A DNA stretch of 5,707 nucleotides, taken from an uncultured Cocleimonas sp. Its GTDB lineage: Bacteria > Pseudomonadota > Gammaproteobacteria > Thiotrichales > Thiotrichaceae. Position 1 is the first letter of the stretch. Every line of letters begins with the position of its first letter. Of the stretch, positions 5,060 through 5,707 are shown piece after piece. Under the pieces are notes generated by a model that saw nothing but the letters and a program-made list of their open reading frames with translations, was not told the DNA's origin and did no database searches. A program made the translations under genes and the position numbers. The stretch spans positions 1 through 5,707 of the forward strand of contig CALISP010000164.1 in NCBI GenBank assembly GCA_938041705.1, written 5' to 3'.

Positions 5060-5707
5060 TGAGTCTTTCGGTTTTATTACCTAAGAGTTTTAAATCGCAA
5101 TTAAAAGTATTGCGTAATGGATTTTTAATTATTGCCGTTTTGAGCTTAATCGGTTGTTCTACAAATCCTGTAACGGGGAAAAAAGACTTTAGCTTGATCA
5201 ATAAAGATCAAGAGCTAGCTATGGGAAAACAAGCTCATAGCAGTATCATGAAACAAAAAAAGCCTCTCAGAAATGCAAAAATCCAAGCGTATGTTAATAA
5301 TATTGGCCAACAACTAGCCAAACAAAGTCATCGTAAAGATATTCGTTATACTTTTACAGTATTAGATGACCCAAGCGTAAATGCGTTTGCACTGCCTGGA
5401 GGTTATATTTACATTACAACCGGAATAATGGCTTATCTCAATTCAGAAGGTGAGCTCGCTGGAGTATTAGGTCACGAGATTGGTCATGTAACTGCTAGAC
5501 ATGGTGTGAAACAGCAAAGTGCAGGTATGGCTAGCTCTATCTTATTAAGTGTTCTTGCTAAACAAACAGGTGGTTCTGGCAGCGAATTTGGTAATCTAAA
5601 TAAAGCGCTTCTGAGTGGTTATGGTCGCGATCATGAATTACAAGCAGATAGACTAGGTGCAGAATATTTAGCTCGTATCGGCTTCTCTCCAAAAAACATG
5701 AGTGATG
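5059..5707 (+). CDS. M48-family zinc metalloprotease lipoprotein (runs off the right edge)
   Basis: The first 216 residues of a secreted zinc protease of the BepA/LoiP/Ste24-like M48 group are visible; such proteins act in the periplasm on misfolded or stalled envelope proteins. A signal sequence ends in the lipobox LIGC with lipidation at C33. Residue +2 is serine, which by the E. coli rule predicts the outer membrane. NPVTGKKDFSLI (36–47) is usual at the start of the mature domain in this group. The zinc motif is HEIGH (H139, E140, H143), and the third ligand E193 lies in HELQADRLGAEYL. NAFALPGGYIYITTG (109–122) is also conserved. ATG at 5059 overlaps the nuclease stop by one base (TAATG), with GGAG at 5046–5049 nine bases before it, so translation is coupled to the nuclease. 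Any C-terminal TPR or other domain is beyond the window. Confidence 0.92.
   Translation, partial: MSLSVLLPKSFKSQLKVLRNGFLIIAVLSLIGCSTNPVTGKKDFSLINKDQELAMGKQAHSSIMKQKKPLRNAKIQAYVNNIGQQLAKQSHRKDIRYTFTVLDDPSVNAFALPGGYIYITTGIMAYLNSEGELAGVLGHEIGHVTARHGVKQQSAGMASSILLSVLAKQTGGSGSEFGNLNKALLSGYGRDHELQADRLGAEYLARIGFSPKNMSD

Noticed and set aside
4953..5201. Minus-strand open frame of 82 codons across the nuclease–protease junction
   Set aside because: It overlaps the lipoprotein signal of the M48 gene and the coupled stop/start, and its product has no recognisable features.

Overview
The window looks like chromosomal DNA from an AT-rich gammaproteobacterium. The evidence is the dapF–DUF484–xerC run, which is the gammaproteobacterial arrangement also found in E. 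coli (dapF-yigA-xerC), together with a bioF start, a TusA-type protein and a lipoprotein signal in one segment. By eye the DNA is clearly below 45% GC and nearly all codons end in A or T. I cannot name the genus; marine low-GC groups would fit, but that is a guess. Nearly everything here is housekeeping. There is no sign of an IS element, CRISPR array, tRNA, rRNA or prophage.

Left part (1–728), minus strand: the first 51 codons of bioF (biotin synthesis) run off the left edge. Upstream of them is a TusA-like sulfur carrier gene with its own promoter candidate and Shine-Dalgarno sequence. An intrinsic terminator closes tusA only about 22 nt before the bioF start. A divergent intergenic region (480–728) carries the promoters for tusA (minus) and for the dapF operon (plus).

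Middle part (729–3292), plus strand: dapF (diaminopimelate epimerase, for lysine and peptidoglycan), a DUF484/GAF-like protein and xerC (chromosome dimer resolution recombinase) are spaced 40 and 33 nt apart and form an operon. The lysA and HAD-phosphatase genes that often flank this trio are not here. A weak hairpin follows xerC.

Right part (3293–5707), plus strand: a lone DUF1801 gene is followed by rpmE2, encoding a cysteine-free (type B, C-minus) ribosomal protein L31. Its upstream region holds a good sigma-70-like promoter with a GC-rich discriminator and two tandem 6-3-6 dyads. Next comes an exported thermonuclease-like protein with a C-terminal OB-like region. Its stop overlaps the start of an M48 zinc-protease lipoprotein (TAATG) that runs off the right edge. 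The strong rpmE2 terminator lies inside the codons for the nuclease signal peptide, so the nuclease–protease pair seems to depend on read-through, which is the most unusual arrangement in the window. I found no clear new multi-gene system; the interest lies in the junctions.
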